A stretch of DNA of 64,000 nt from Diprion similis (taxonomy: Eukaryota; Arthropoda; Insecta; Hymenoptera; Diprionidae): NCBI RefSeq assembly GCF_021155765.1, contig NC_060106.1:6579501-6643500 (forward strand). Direction: 5' to 3'. The position numbers were made by a program, and so were the translations under genes. Positions 37,421 to 50,467 of the stretch are shown here, piece by piece. The notes under the pieces were generated by a model that saw nothing but the letters and a program-made list of their open reading frames with translations, searched no databases and was not told the origin of the DNA. Positions within the stretch are counted from its first letter, which is position 1. The number at the start of each line of letters is the position of its first letter.

Positions 37421-40400
37421 GCTCAACGCCGCGTGCGCATTGATCACTAGTAATACCAGAACAGATGCATCTTCAGTACACAACCTAACCTGCTGAAATA
37501 AACTCGCGCTGCTATTGTTTCGTACCGTTCGACCCAATCAGCCACTAGAGTGACAAGGATAGAGATTCCCGTGAAGATTGCTTCTCTCTCGTCACGAAAT
37601 GGGCGGTGTGGCACTAAGCTAGGCAAGCTTGCGCTGTGTTTGTAGCACGGTTCAATGACCAGATGACAATAGGCGACGCTTGAGCTGTTGTCTTGAGGTT
37701 TGATGGGAGACTGATCAGGAATTCTGAATTGTCGATAACAGAAAGCACTGATTTTTGAATAAATCGAACGTCAAAGTAGGGCAAGTTGCCTAAGCGCAGG
37801 CGGATACGTTGTTGAATGTACTTCCAGTTGCCTATTTGAGGCGGAATCACCGTGTTAAACGTCGTATGTGCTCGTGCTCGAAAACACGTACACGCGTCTT
37901 CAGGCGACGCTGGCCAAATTATTGTATTCATAATTCATGATCTGTTTGGTACAGTCAGATCTGAAATTGAAATAGTTATTAGGATAGTGAGAAAATTGAT
38001 TATATGTACCAGTGAAATGCAATTTACAATTTATCGAACTGAGTTGAAAGTCGGCAATTTATTCATTACATGTCTAGCCGTTGAAGAACCCAACTAAACA
38101 ATTTATAATAATAATCAGCATCTTACTTTTTGATCTACTTTCACTAGTTCAAATGGTTACGAACACTGATGCTATATTAAACTTTTATAGGTATGATTCG
38201 ATATCGAAAATTAGTCCTTTTGTTGCTGTAAGATACTGACACACAGTGACCGTTTTTTTTTAAATTTAATCAGTAATCTTAGATAAAATAATATCGTCAA
38301 CAGAAACTGAATTATTCTACCGTAAATATATTAATTGTATAAATTTTGGGGATTACCAATATGGACAAAGGATAAAGAAAATAGGGTCTATTACTTTTAC
38401 AATGCATCACGCTGTTTAATAAATTATAAATGATTCTACACTATAAAATCTAAAAAATAATAAACTTTAATTACAGTAAATGAGTTTTATATGAATCAGT
38501 TGAAAATTATGCGGTATGTAATGAAATGTATGAGAGCCGATAATTATTCGATTAAATTCGTTTTCTAAGAAAACAAAATGATCTAAGCACGTTTCACTCT
38601 CGAGACAACCGCATTTGAACATCTTGAATAGTCTCGAAAGCAAATTTGTAATTCGACATATGATCGTGCTAAACATATTTTATTATTATTTTAATATTCA
38701 AACTATGTTTAATAATCACCCATTCCGCACATTCGTGATCGTTTAAGTGCGAACTCGTTGTAAAGTATAACAGAGGGAAGAAAAACCTCAGTTTACCAAA
38801 AAGTCAAAATTTCGAAATACATATATGAAGAGTGTCAACGCAATAGACCAACGCACCGTGATATTAAATCCTGCAACAGGATGAAACTCGCGATCCGTTA
38901 TCACAATTGCATAACATACCTATATATTATCATATGGCAGTGCGGTGTTAGTCAATAAACGCACCATATTTCCTTCCTCATTAGATTCGTGTTAAATCAT
39001 CGGCACACCGGCATAAAATTATGCAGTCGGCACTTCTCATGAATGTCCAATGTGTCCTACATGCACTTAATACCATACGCGAGTTTCTTTAACTCTTCTT
39101 CGCCCATAAACAGTACGTGCAGGCGAAGTGAGCAGCGAAGCGAAGGAGGCGACGTGGATCCCGCAAAGAAGTAACGGTACGTTCCACTCATCGGAATTCA
39201 CGGTACGGTCCATTCGGTCACCGTCCGTCCGTCCATGTACGTTAGTCCGTGGGCACGTCCCACGTCCGAACCCAACGCGATGAGCCACCGAGAAGTCCGG
39301 TTTTCAATAAGGCCAGATATGCTTCTATCAGGGTGCTGCAGCATCGGCCACATACGTATGTCAATAATGTTCATGCAGCGACACCGCAAACGGCCACGCG
39401 GTTCTTCTCGCTATCAGCAGCCACGCGGGCTGCCGCATTCACCGTTACCTAGTAATCGTATAATAATAATAGATAATCAACGTTTAGAATTCGATGACAT
39501 TGTGCTAAGAACTTGCTTCTGAGACCTTGAACGCTCGTTTCTGGGTCGCGTCGAACGTCGTCATCGTCGTGTTGACCTTAACCATATACTATCGTAGTCA
39601 CCCATTGAAATATTATTATGTGCAGTATAGAGTGAAAGGTCTTCTGTATCTGTGTATCGAACATGGTACAAGAGAATAAATTGAACCGAATGATTTGAAA
39701 AAGGGACTGAACTGGTTTTTAAAATTCATTTCATCCCTACAAAATTTCCTCAGCCTGCCTTTTTTCTTCTGTTAGCTATTTTTTTCTCTGAAGAATTAAC
39801 AGTATTCCAAAGTGTGATTCGCGAGTGAAACGATATTGGAAAAAAATTAAGAAATATTTTCAAAAGTCGTACAGTTTTATCATCGAATATGGGTAAGAAA
39901 TGGTGGTGAGACGTGCCTCGAACGTAAAGATGTGAAAATTAAACAAAATCTTAAACTCTTGGTATATTTAATAGATTCTATACCACGATCAGGTTTTTAT
40001 ATTGAATTTCAGTTTTTGCCTACTTTCCATCTATAGAAATTTGTCATTATTACTTGAGCAACTTAGTCGATGTAGAGCATGTAACTGATTACTTCTTTAC
40101 ATTATACTTTCTTTGTTTGAAATATCAGTCAATTTCAAATGAATGGGATAATCAGTAACTGTACAAGTATCATTTTTGCCATATCCCAAATGTACTTCGT
40201 ATCCTTGACACAGCGTTGTACCATAAAAGTGTCTTACTTTACCAGTTTCTACTTCATAGTTCCGAAAGGAGATCAACGGAGACGTAATTGCGACGGGGAC
40301 TGCAAGCGTGGTTTAATAGTGAAAAGAGCATATAGGTATGTGTATACCTATATAACCTACCTCCGGATCGTCTACCTATATGATCTCTAATTTTACTACC

Positions 40401-40846
40401 ACGATATTTACCGAACTTATATACACCCGTGTCTGTCTGTGTATATATATATATATATATATATACCTATATACATGTATATAAAACGCAGCGTGTATAA
40501 TATTCATGTGAGGAAAACCGGCTTTGGGAGACGTTCGTGAACAGGTCAGGTTGACCAGATCGAATTCCAAGACCAGATTCTACGAAGTATAGTTCCGGGC
40601 TAGATTCACTTTTAGCAATATCTTCGTCGATTTTAGCAACGCTGTAACTGCATACATACACGTGTATACTAGCGCGGTGCATCGGTAGAAAATAAGCGGA
40701 TAATTTTTTGATCTACGGACAAAAAAAATTTTCCCATGTTTCGTTACCAGGCAGAGGTCAAAAAATTATTATACACGGTCTGGTGACGCAGTCTGCACAT
40801 TGTAATGGCATAGCGTACACGTTAAATATTACTGGGTAAGGATTGT
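37421..40846. other. Spacer between DHODH promoter region and the Spätzle-like gene
   Basis: A mix of AT-rich DNA and a GC-richer island (about 39,050-39,540) with overlapping frames on both strands, none of which I can tie to a family. A 105-codon minus frame with an ATG at 37,931 shows no recognisable motif. A (TA)n run lies at about 40,441-40,464. Confidence 0.4.
40441..40464. repeat. (TA)n microsatellite
   Basis: A TA dinucleotide run, continuing imperfectly to about 40,490. Confidence 0.85.
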
Positions 40847-43800
40847 CTAGAAGTTGGAAGCTGATGGTGTCTCAGGAGCGCCACTCGCCGCCGAGTTCTT
40901 CGGCTTGCAGATACATCCGCTCTCAACCAAAACGTAATCTTGACCGGTCAGGGTTACCGGACCCAAAGGTATCACCAGGAACAGGTAAGGGACGTAGGTC
41001 TGTGTGCACTCTCCGTGGACCAGGTCGCATTCCTTGGATCTGTAAGATAAACGGACAGGGGATAAGTAAACATCTGCACTCGGTCCGCTCCACAAATTAG
41101 GGCTGAGTTTTCCTTTTTCAGTAATGGAAAAGGTTACGCCCTCTTTCCAGGCTGATCCGGTCCCCTGACCGTCACCCGTGTTCTTTCCCTCGTTTTTTCC
41201 TCATCCTTGGGAGCATTCACTCCAGGTCAAAAGATGCGGTTAACGGTTATAATTCACCGAGACGGCAATGCCAGGGTCAAGCCCAAGCCTTTCAGAGGCA
41301 TCGGTTAATTCAAGAGCTGAAGATGTGACCTTCGTGGCATGCTGAGAAAAATGCACCCACGCTTATTTCGCTCACGTAGACACGTTATACGTAGTACATT
41401 GCGAATATTTTTCACCTCGGTTACGCCTGTGGCGTGAATGATTCATTTATACATATATACGTATATACCTAGTTGTAAAGACGACCCGACTACCTGGCAG
41501 AAAAAAGACGTTGAAATAAGAAAAAGAAAGAAAAGAAAGATGGACACGTGTTACCGAAGACGTACAGTCCCTGAGGTAAGCCATTGGCCCACTGTACCGA
41601 ATTCCTTCAAAACTTGTGACTCATCTACCTGGTGAATATCGATTCAAGAATGGGAACGGCAATGTTTGCGATTCTCTGATTATTTTGGAAATTAGCGGAC
41701 GAAGATGAAGATGCTGCATCGTGTCTATCTCATTCCAAATATAACAAGAAAATTGACTGTACTTACTCGCAAACTTCGAAGACGACCTGTTGTAGGAGGT
41801 CAGGGAATTTTTGAACGATCGTGACTGGTTGACCGCTGGTCAAGCTCACTCCGTACATCGGAGCTGTGGTGTTGTACCTCGTTTTGCACAACCTAGCCGG
41901 TGACCCGCAGGTTTCTCGTGACGAGAAGGTTCGACCTGAAAATGGATGAACGTTGTAACGGTGCACATCGGCTACTCCCTACAATATAGTATCCGCGGAA
42001 AATATACTCCAGGACATTTTGCGAAATCGTTCAAACACGAGAAATATATGGCAGAAATCACGCCGGATACACTTTGGAGCATTGAAAAGGGTATTTTATG
42101 GAGTATATACATAAGTACGGTCTAGTCTGAACGTCATTATCTTTCGTTTTGAAAACTGTAATCTACGAAAGCACGGTTCCATTGGGAAGCAAACACTTCG
42201 CCACGGCGATCCCGGTGGGAAGTTTGTCCCGTTACGAATAGGTACTCACATCGTACATGATGACCACGCGATGGGTGACTGTGTAAATGTATTGGTTGGA
42301 TAACCCATTGTAAAGTATTGCTTTCATACTGTATCTTTAAATTCTCACGTAAAATTCAAGTCGCCAAAGAGTTTGGCGTATCGTACCTACTTTTGTAACG
42401 CGGCAGCTGAGTTTCAGAACAAAAACGTAATTCGCCGATTATGTCACATTTTTCTTTAACATTTTTAATTTACTGTATATATACAAATATATCATGAAAT
42501 TAGCAATATCATTTTACAGTGATAAAAAGAATCAACATCATTCGATATTCTTAAAACGATTATCACATATTGGAACGAAGAAATAAAAAATAAAGCAGAA
42601 TACAAGTATGAAGTAATAGAAGAAGTGTATAGGTCAAGCATTCAGCATGGCTGTATGAGATCTTTTAAAACAATCGTGTCAAAGCAACATTTTGCATAAG
42701 AAAATATGGAAATATTCAAGCAAGGGAGAAACACGACGTATCGATTACGGAACCGGGTTTCTGTGTCATAAGGACAGCTGCATAATTCAAGGCTGCGGAA
42801 CAAAGCAAGGTGAAGATACTCTAACATCCAGCAGTAACTTGACTACGCGTTTACTTTGTTTTATTTAATTATATTTCATTTACTACTTTAAACGTTTCCG
42901 ATAATTGGAACTACCCGAGGTGAGCTAGTATAATACATCATTTTACGCGATTTTTATTATGCTCAAATAAAACAACAAAAAAAAAACAAAAAACAATCAT
43001 ATTGGCAGCTATAAACAAGGACTAATGTTATTTCTTGATGTTAAGTATCTTCAGAGATCAGGATTATGCGCGAGTTGGACTATAAAATGGATAATAAATA
43101 CGAATAATCATTGCTTATTTTGTTGTATTATACTACTATCCCTGTAGCTGCGTGTAACAGGATCAAGGTAGTTACTTGTAGGGGTAAATAATCTCACGGT
43201 TTCCCTGCAGTATTTCATCTCGGCCGTTGAAACGTGCCATTTGTAAGTAATGCCGAAGGGTGCTTGGGGCTGCAGCGGCACCCATTATGAGGAAACAATA
43301 AACCGCGTTATACAGAGGCAACATTGCCGCCAAATTGCGAACTCTTATTTGCACAATTCGCATCTATGTACAGTTTTCTACTCACATAGGGACGCAACAA
43401 AAGCGCGTAACGGACGGACGAACGTTACTTGAATTACGAATAATTGTGGGAAACCGGTAACCCAGATTATATTACTGGATACCTAGACGCGCATAGGTGG
43501 ATAAATTATTTAATGCCTGTGACTATGACAAAGATGGAATGCAACGGTAAGACGCGTATCGGTATCTTATTTCTACTCAACCTCATTCTGCCATTTATAT
43601 AGGCAATTTTTATCTCGTGATGTTCGGACGTCATTTCCTCAATCATTTTCTCGAGAAGTTTGGCCGATTTTGACCGCAGTCAATGCTTCGAATTTAGATT
43701 GAAAAAAGGGTAAAAATTACCTTGACCAATTTTTTTGTCATTACATTCCTTAATGGCCTGATCGCATATGATAAGTTTGAATGTGTTTTTTTTTTAGAGA

Positions 43801-44570
43801 TTATAAAGCAGTTTACTCACCGTTACGAGAATTTGCAGCTGCAATCGAATAATCTCCATGGACCGCTTTGTAATTGTGAAGTAGTGCCTTTCGGGTCAAT
43901 TCAGGATCAATGGTTTGCGGTCGATACGCACGGCCGGAACGGCTGCTTCCGGCCCAGAGACCCTTGAAGTTACGGGAAATTGCTGCTCTGCAAAAAGATA
44001 AGTTCCTCTTGAGTCATTTGCGGTTACAAGTGCGAATTTATGCGGTATTCTAACGAGATTGCGCATTTGTTTGGTACTACTATTAGTATTTTCCCTTTTA
44101 TTACCGACACTATTGTACAAGAATGGAAGTACAGAAATAGTTGCGATTTCAGAAGAAGGGAAAAAGAAAATCGTAGAAAAATCACAGTTAACTCACAATA
44201 AGCGTATTGAATGGATAATGAGGAAAGATTTAGAGTTAAAAAATGTTTTATGGATCTATCTGAACAGCTGTCTGAACATTGTAGTAGATATTTTGAGCAG
44301 TTTTTTTTGTACAATATTTGTTCCACAATGACTCATTCCTAAGAATCAGGTCATTCTTGGTAAAGAAATTCTTCAAGAAATTTTTTAGATACTTCGCACT
44401 TACGAAGGATACTGCATATCGTTGGGTCCTATGCAGTCGGTGGAATCTGTGAGGGCGTCTCCCCAGACATATTTCAGCCCCAGACCACCACCCTCGCATT
44501 TTCGGGGCGCATTATCGGATGCTAGGCAGAGTGTCGTCAGGATGATAACTAACCCAAGGTACCTGAGCAT
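40847..44570 (-). CDS. Spätzle-like cystine-knot ligand precursor
   Basis: Six coding exons read leftward: 44,570-44,404; 43,987-43,821; 43,269-43,176; 42,328-42,250; 41,978-41,767; 41,039-40,847. All borders are GT..AG and every phase matches (2, 1, 2, 0, 2), giving 303 residues. Exon 1 encodes a signal peptide (YLGLVIILTTLCLA). The last two exons encode the C-terminal domain, with seven cysteines spaced CX6C ... CX4CX7C ... CXC. The last two exons include IVQKFPDLLQQVVFEVC and QTYVPYLFLVIPLGPVTL. Spätzle proteins are secreted, proteolytically activated dimeric ligands of Toll receptors in immunity and neural development. The highly conserved look of the knot suggests the Spätzle 3 branch, but I cannot verify this. 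A short frame with its own ATG at 43,363 mimics an alternative signal peptide, but that stretch is the end of an intron. Exon 4 (26 codons) rests only on phase and splice sites. Confidence 0.82.
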
Positions 44571-44572
44571 CT

Positions 44573-47500
44573 GTGGAGGAAAGAAAGAAAAAAATAACGT
44601 GAGGTCGAGGAGGCGTTAAATGTTTGATTAACGGAACATAACGGAAATATTGTGGTTCCACTGCCACAGTCAATGTCAGGAACGATTTTTTGTCTAAGAG
44701 TCTTGCCTGAAGCTGCAAAAAAAAAAAAAGAAAGATTTTTAAACCAGATGATGACTGGTCTGAGAAACTATGACGGTCGTAAATTATACGGCTGTCAATG
44801 ACTCGGATTCCCTCTATTTCAATAACCACTTACTTCCGCTGAACGGAAACCGATTAAACATAGTTATAATGATTGTCATAGTTTATTATGCGAAAACATT
44901 CATGCGGTTAACCGGCAGGCTCGGATTAACCGTAAACCTAAAAAAGGTATAGCCATAGACCCTCAAAATTTTGGGCCTTCCAATTTCCACAATAAAATTT
45001 TTCAAAATATGTAGTATCTAGATTTTAAAAAATTCGGGTATTTAAACTTTTAATCTCTAAACCAATAATGGATTGCATGAATATCAATATATAGTAAACC
45101 GCTAATTTTTTCCCTAGTATCATAGGAAAATCTAAACGCTTTGTAGCTGTTGAACGTAGAGACTTAAATCGCGCGTAATTTATATTAAAAAAAAATTTCA
45201 AATGATTTTGCCAGCGTTAAGGCACAAAAATGATATATAATTACTCAGGACGTAAAATATTTCGTTTCAAATCAGTCAGGTAGGTTAAAATCAAAAATTC
45301 AAATTACTTGGCGATTAAGTATGTGCCATTCTTTGTGTAATTTAAGGAGATCTCAATTTTGGGTCTTTGTTCGAAAAAATATTCCATGCCCTATTATACG
45401 GATATTCTAATTTTATTGACCAGAAATTTGTTTTTTCATATCCGTGAACAGTAGATATATCAAAGGGATTCAAAAAGCAAACGATTATCATCATTTTGTT
45501 TCAAATATACGGGGGTTAGTTCTTTTTCGGAAGACTTTCGATTCGCTTAGATTAAATTACCTCAACAAAGGCATTTTCAATCCTCGATTGATTTGAATTT
45601 TTATTTCAGATCTCCAAAGGCGATTGAAAGTGGATTCAGCTAGGCAAGCTAATTCTTCAGTATTCGAATTTTATCCCACAAGAATAAAGCAACTGAAAAA
45701 TCTATTCATCTGATAATTTACTAATCATTAATTAATTTGACTTCAACTGCATGCAATAAATATCTATATAGCAAATTCTATATTCTACACAATTACAGTT
45801 AAAAAAGCAGGTCAACGAATATAATCAAGTAAAAAAGTTACCATCTAATTTCGAAAATTTTGTGCAGACCTTGCGATTTTCTCTGATGACCTAGAATTAC
45901 AGAACCAATCGCAGGGAGCAAGAAAAAAGCGACCACTTCGTGACTAAAATTACAAGAACGTGGCGTTTAATGTATTCAAGTATGCCTATTTGTGATTCCA
46001 GTACAAATTAGCCGTCGGTTCAGTGAACCACTTCTTGAATATTCACATTCTTGGTGTAATAGTGGGCAGATAAAATCACGTCCGCGTGCAAACATGTTCC
46101 ACGAACGACTCTTTAAGTGTGCCAAAGGTGATCATGTCCGTCTCTCCTTGAACCCGGCAAGTTCTTTGAAGGTCAAAACCAAATAGCAAATTTCATTAAA
46201 CGCGAATACTCGCACGCTGCTACTAATTTTAATGCATTTTCGCCTAGGTCGTAATCCACTTCCGAGTCTTCAAAAATCCGCGCACGTCTCAATGCATTGC
46301 ATACATCGAGCGTGTAATTACATTGAAAATTATGATTCGGTGCCAGTGGGATTGATCGAAAGGCAGACAGACGTGCCATTCGAGGATGGCTGACTTTAAC
46401 GGGTCCGATTTATAACATGTTCATGATAATGAATGGCGATCGATACACACACGCTGATGCAGGATCGGCCAGTTTACGATATAGACGTGTTCGGGGTTTC
46501 TGGGTTGCGAGCCATATAACTTCCGTTATCGTCTCTCGCAATGTTCCAACGCGTTTGGCTACTGCAAGTGAAGACGACCTGCACGACGCTAAATTGGCCA
46601 GTGAAAGCAGTCTAGACTATAGGAAGAGCCAGCTTTATCACGTTAAGCTTGTCGTAACTATGTGTGTATGTACGTGTGTACCACCGTTTAGGTACTACGC
46701 CTAACAAAAAAAAAAAAAAAAAAATATGCATCGATACTCTTGAACAATACACCTCAGCACATGCAGAAAATGCATTAACGTGCTCGAACACTTGCATTGC
46801 GAATTGCAGAGGTACCCAGTGCTCATCTGCTGGCCCCTATTTCGTTGACCTTGTTCTTGTCCAGATGTTGATCATGCAATTTTTAAGTTTAATGAGACGT
46901 GAATTGCACTGAAAATTGCATTGTCGCAGCGTAAGCTGGTGTTTCATGGGTGTAACTGTGTCAGGTCATGATAAATGCAATGATAACCATGATCCATATA
47001 CCGAATACTTGCATTCCATATCATAGGCAAATTTTTATTTAATTTTATACTTTCAAGAGCTCCTGCAAGAGCAAAACGTGTAATCTCTGCACTTGTTCAG
47101 AACTTTAGCTTGTCGTAAATGATTATTTCTGAGTACCTCTGTTAAGATTGTACGAATATAACGTTTGAGACTCCAAACCAGTTATCACCAGACTACTAAC
47201 TTGTCATCTATTGTACCTTTGTAATTGTACATCCCTTACATCCAACGTTTTGCCACACTTTTCGGTCGCATATAATATACTATAAAATTGCATCCCACAT
47301 TTTTTAATATAAACCCCATGGATGATGGAAACTTTGGTCTCTTATATTTAAACCATGGATAATTACAAAGCCATTATGTGTGAAGTATACTTTGTGGTCA
47401 AACCCAAATTAGATTATAACGATAAGTCTAACATCACATGTCTCAAGAATGGTCGTTGACCTTAACTCGCACACAAATACACGTATACCTATATGTTTAT

Positions 47501-49022
47501 ATATTATGTATACATCCTGAATATTTTCCGAAGGTCTTTCCCAGTATTGTACTAACAACAATTGCTAATAGCCTGCAGATACATATCATTGGATTGAATT
47601 TTCAGAGGTGCGAAGTTGTCCTGATCACATACACGTACGTAATGAAGTACACCGCAGGTTATTGACGTGTAAAAGGCATATCATCATTTCGTACGTTGCA
47701 TGCGTTACGACTTCCTCGCAGTGGACTCGTATCAACTTTTATTCAACGTAACATTTTACCCAAAAAATGACTAATGCATGATCTTCATTCTGTCGGAGAC
47801 TCAGAGTTCTGCATGGACAAAATGCAAATTGCCAAGTAGTATAAGCCTGCAATCGCTAATCGCAAGCCTTGAACAATGTGTACTCGTAATTAGCGTGCGA
47901 TGCTCGTTCAACAATAAGAGTATCTTGGCTAACGGATTCATCTAGTTTCTCGCTTAAAGATCACGAGCAAATGGTGCCCGTGAGAATGGCTTGAACTTGC
48001 GATTATCTCGGAAGCGAGTAGCGTTGAATCGGATCAACTTGTTGCAGATTTTTTGCCAAATCGATCGATTCGATTAACGCTCTAGTTTTTTTTTCCAAGT
48101 TTGTGTATATGTGAATATCTTTAATATTCGTACCCTGATTTCTTTGTTCCTAGAGCAACGTATCGCTAATTAAACCTTTATAATTCGCGGTAGGGGATGC
48201 GTGTTACGTATACTCGAATATAATTTACTTTTAATTGTGGCACATGACGGCTCGTCTGTGCTCGATGTCGCTTCCTAACGGTAAAACTCTTTTGGGCACA
48301 GTATTTCGTGAATAAATTAACTGTCTCTCGATGTACGAATAGATGATATCTGAAACTGCTTTGCTTTGAAGTGACAGAAAAAACGGATCATTTTATGCCT
48401 TGACTAATAAAATCCAATCATAACAACCCAGGCTTCGAATCCATGCAACGATGTATTCTGAATTTGAATTTACACGCGTTCAATATGATAGTGTTTTATC
48501 TTTTTCTGTTGAGATACGCAATTTTTGTATCAAACTGCCGACGTATCGAAATGAAATATTTTTTTTTCCACCGATTACTGGGATCAAATTGTAATGACAG
48601 TATGTCTCTGTCAGTCACAGCTAAATCAATTCAGAGAAATAATTACTGTGAACACTAGCGCACGAGTTTTAAATTATATACATTCAATGACACTACGCTG
48701 CACCTGTTATAGATTCAAATTTGACACGATCGATTGATTAAAGCTGAATTACGGTTCATTGTTAGATTTAAATTATACACATTTGTCTGTTAATGGCTAT
48801 TTCAACATTTAATTTTTGGAAATGCGTTGAGAGTTGGTTAATTTTTTAATCTAACAAGCCTTTTACTTTGCACAATATTTGGAAAACAACGTGATTACCA
48901 ATGTTTAAAAATGTTTCGCGTATTGAAATTCACAAAAATAAACAGAATAACATCAAGTTTTGCGGATAAATAAATGAATAAAAAAAAAAAAAAAATGTAT
49001 GTTGATAAACAACGGTACTCAC
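44573..49022. other. Probable long first intron of the Spätzle-like gene, or spacer
   Basis: The signal-peptide exon of the Spätzle-like gene begins exactly at an acceptor (CTCCACAG|ATG), so at least one exon should lie upstream, and this interval is then intronic. It is AT-rich, with A-runs at about 46,706-46,723 and 48,981-48,996. Short frames at 46,173-46,379 (minus, 68 codons, true ATG) and 46,417-46,704 (plus) show no family features. Confidence 0.4.
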
Positions 49023-49049
49023 CATCAAGGCGGTTATCTGAAGCACCAT
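49023..49049 (-). CDS. Possible 9-codon first exon of the Spätzle-like gene
   Basis: ATG at 49,049 opens nine codons (MVLQITALM) ending at a strong donor (ATG|GTGAGTA), phase 0. The next acceptor that matches is the one at 44,571-44,572, directly before MLRYLGLV. Joining them adds nine mostly hydrophobic residues to the signal peptide and gives 312 residues in total. The intron would be about 4.45 kb. It fits in phase and in character, but so short an exon can arise by chance, and the ATG at 44,570 could serve alone. Confidence 0.3.
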
Positions 49050-49250
49050 TTTTTGAATATTGTTTAAAATAATAAATAATATCTAACTACTGTTCATTAA
49101 AACTAAATTGAACCTTTAAACACTATACATGTCACTGTATGCACTGGGTTTCTTGAGGTCGAGTACCTGCCTTTACAGGTGGATGTCCAGAGGTAGACTG
49201 TAGAATTGTAAGTAACTGCTCTTTGCTGGAAGCACCGGTGGTGGGAACCG

Positions 49251-49277
49251 AGAGAGAGAGGGGGGGGGGGGAGGGGG
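49251..49277. repeat. (GA)n and G-run
   Basis: GAGAGAGAG followed by an eleven- to twelve-base G run and another G5 block. Purine-only and low-complexity. Confidence 0.8.
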
Positions 49278-50467
49278 AACTATGGCCCCTATTCTGCTTC
49301 AAAGGTATTTTCCCTTTTTCTTCTCTCCATGGGCAAGAAGACGCTTCACAATATTTCATGTAGTCAGAAAATTTTTCAGCGATTAAAATCACGGTACATA
49401 AAATACGTACAAATTGAAAAACAATAATTTGAGCGCTTCAACATTATTATTTTCAACGCAACTACGATGTAATTATAATCACTTATAAACACTTTGGTCG
49501 AAAGTAAACAGAAAGATTGATTGAAACATGAGGTAATTAAATGCTCCAACGCTTGGTAAGTATTGAGTGATGATTATTATTATTATTGAATCAGTTGGAT
49601 CACATCACATTTGAACGTTATATTCGTACACAGAGTTACAATATGCCTATGCTTACGTATGTATAATATACAAAACGATAATAACCACACACGTAGTTTT
49701 TTTTTTTTTTTTATATTTGTTTTTTTTTTCAACACTTTGTAATTATAGTAATATTTCTAAAAATAAAAATTAACAATAGTCAGAGTGGTTGTATTAAACG
49801 TGTGTGCAAATTGCAAGAACGCGTTTCTGTTTTCTCATCCTTTTATTTAATTCTCGTATCTATGATTTCTCCAAAAAATTTCTTTCTCATTTATGAATCG
49901 ATGTAAATTATTATTCAATACTTTTTCATATCATAGCTTTGTTCCTTACAGATTATTATATCTACATGGAAAAGTTGCGAGGCGACGTGAAAAGCCGATA
50001 ACTGTATTTCATTCTGAAGTTCTAACCATCTTTTTTTTTTTTTTTTTTTGAAATCATTTTAGCATATGTATAGGCGGTGAGTGGCACGTATTTGATGAAT
50101 TCATTTATACATATATATGATTTGTTCGTGTACATTTCTACCAACAATAGGAATTTCTTTGCTTCCTATTCACGTCTTTCAATATGTACTTGATATAATG
50201 CGAAATCAGAATGGATAAAATTGTTTTAAAACATAAATCTAGCTTTGACAAGCTAAATATTATTATTATAATACATGTGGCGAATTAGTCAGGTGATAAA
50301 TACACCGTTGCCGATACATCTGAAAGTAATGATAATTCCATAACGGTTGTACAGTGAGAAATAATTTAATAATAAGTGGTTTGTAATAAAAATAAGTCTC
50401 TTGTAGGAAATAGTTATCGCGTATAATATGTTGTAATCGTAATATTTTACGAGAAATATTCGATGTG

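Noticed and set aside
37614..37931. 105-codon minus frame with a true ATG near the DHODH promoter
   Set aside because: No domain, signal peptide or splice context. Composition fits chance in a GC-richer promoter island.
43172..43363. Short minus frame that looks like a signal peptide followed by a pro-region
   Set aside because: The N-terminal part is the pyrimidine-rich end of an intron; the exon begins at 43,269, where phase matches the upstream exon at 43,821.
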